Source of the DNA: Gammaproteobacteria bacterium
Lineage (GTDB): Bacteria; Pseudomonadota; Gammaproteobacteria; Competibacterales; Competibacteraceae
DNA length: 6,097 nucleotides
Direction: 5' to 3'
Assembly (NCBI GenBank): GCA_020047885.1
Contig: JAIFNF010000291.1
Coordinates: forward strand, 1 to 6,097
Each line of letters starts with the position of its first letter. Within the stretch, counting starts at the first letter, position 1. Positions 5,573-6,097 of this stretch are shown here, one piece after another. Both the position numbers and the translations under genes were made by a program. The notes under the pieces were generated by a model that ran no database searches, was not told the origin of the DNA, and worked only from the letters and a program-made list of their open reading frames with translations.

Positions 5573-6097
5573 GTGGCGAGATATCTCGGTCCCAAATGCA
5601 AGCTGAGCCGTCGGGAAGGTGTGGATCTGTTTCTGAAATCCGCTGCCCGGCCTGTAGAGTCGAAGTGTAATCTGGAACGGCCACCAGGCCAGCATGGCGC
5701 GCGCCGTCCCCGGCTGTCCGACTATGGCTTGCAGTTGCGGGAAAAACAGAAACTGCGTCGCACCTATGGCGTACTGGAGCGGCAGTTCCTTAACTACTAC
5801 AAAGAAGCAGCCCGTCGTCGTGGCGCAACCGGTGAAAATCTGCTGAAACTGCTGGAATGCCGGTTGGATAACGTGGTGTACCGGATGGGGTTTGGCAGTA
5901 CCCGCGCTGAAGCCAGACAACTGGTTTCTCATCGGGCGATTATCGTTAATGGGCAACGGGTTAATATCCCTTCCTGCCAGGTTCACGCTGAAGATGTGGT
6001 TGCAGTCCATGAAAAAAGCCGCAACCAGACGCGTATCCAGTACTCGCTGCAATTGGCCCAAGGGCATGGTTTCCCGGAATGGGTAGAGGTGGATGTC
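5573..6097 (+). CDS. rpsD: 30S ribosomal protein S4 (uS4), 5' part only
   Basis: S4 is a primary 16S rRNA-binding protein that nucleates assembly of the 30S body, and in E. coli it represses the alpha operon. The frame is open from GTG 5573 to the window edge, giving 175 of about 206 residues; some 30 C-terminal residues are missing. The start [16 protein letters not shown] is conserved and could not come from an ATG, because none lies in frame nearby. The N-terminal domain includes [20 protein letters not shown] (37-56) and [16 protein letters not shown] (65-80). The S4 RNA-binding domain (about 97-160) carries the signature beginning [20 protein letters not shown] (97-116). C9 and C32 remain at positions matching two of the four zinc cysteines of other bacterial S4 proteins, while the C12 and C26 counterparts are S12 and a non-cysteine, so zinc binding is unlikely. 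Confidence 0.97.
   Translation, partial: MARYLGPKCKLSRREGVDLFLKSAARPVESKCNLERPPGQHGARRPRLSDYGLQLREKQKLRRTYGVLERQFLNYYKEAARRRGATGENLLKLLECRLDNVVYRMGFGSTRAEARQLVSHRAIIVNGQRVNIPSCQVHAEDVVAVHEKSRNQTRIQYSLQLAQGHGFPEWVEVDV

Noticed and set aside
5066..6067. Long minus-strand open frame (333 codons) opposite rpsM, rpsK and rpsD
   Set aside because: It crosses three real genes, shows no family motif, and is best explained by codon bias on the + strand.

Overview
This window is a stretch of a bacterial ribosomal-protein supercluster, all on the + strand: the second half of the spc operon followed by most of the alpha (S13-S11-S4) operon. The order is rplE (3' part), rpsN, rpsH, rplF, rplR, rpsE, rpmD, rplO, secY, rpmJ, rpsM, rpsK, rpsD (5' part). 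Gene order, the long zinc-free S14, the presence of L30 and the close match of every protein to my memory of the Escherichia coli and Pseudomonas sequences point to a gammaproteobacterium. It is moderately GC-rich and does not look enteric; a Chromatiales- or Competibacter-like lineage is a guess that cannot be settled from this sequence.

Positions 1-539 hold the end of L5 and the S14 gene. A 102-base gap (540-641) with a strong hairpin precedes rpsH. From 642 to 4492, rpsH-rplF-rplR-rpsE-rpmD-rplO-secY are packed with gaps of 3-13 bases, several with the Shine-Dalgarno site on or before the previous stop codon, as expected for translational coupling on one mRNA. After secY the spacing loosens: 64 bases to rpmJ, then 99 bases to rpsM, where a sigma70-like promoter can be drawn for the alpha operon. 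No intrinsic terminator is visible between the two operons, so read-through is likely. rpsM, rpsK and rpsD follow, and rpsD runs off the window. rpoA and rplQ would normally come next but are not seen.

The products work together. S14, S8, S5, S13, S11 and S4 build the small subunit; L5, L6, L18, L30, L15 and L36 build the large subunit; L5 and L18 bind 5S rRNA in the central protuberance. SecY is the membrane channel that accepts nascent chains from these ribosomes.

I found no new biological system. The points worth a second look are small: an approximately 12-residue N-terminal extension on L6, a 15-bp tandem duplication that lengthens the L18 N-terminus, the hairpin with a possible alternative pairing over the rpsH ribosome-binding site, and the candidate alpha-operon promoter. 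No gene-free stretch exceeds 102 bases, and there are no tRNAs, rRNAs, mobile elements or CRISPR arrays.
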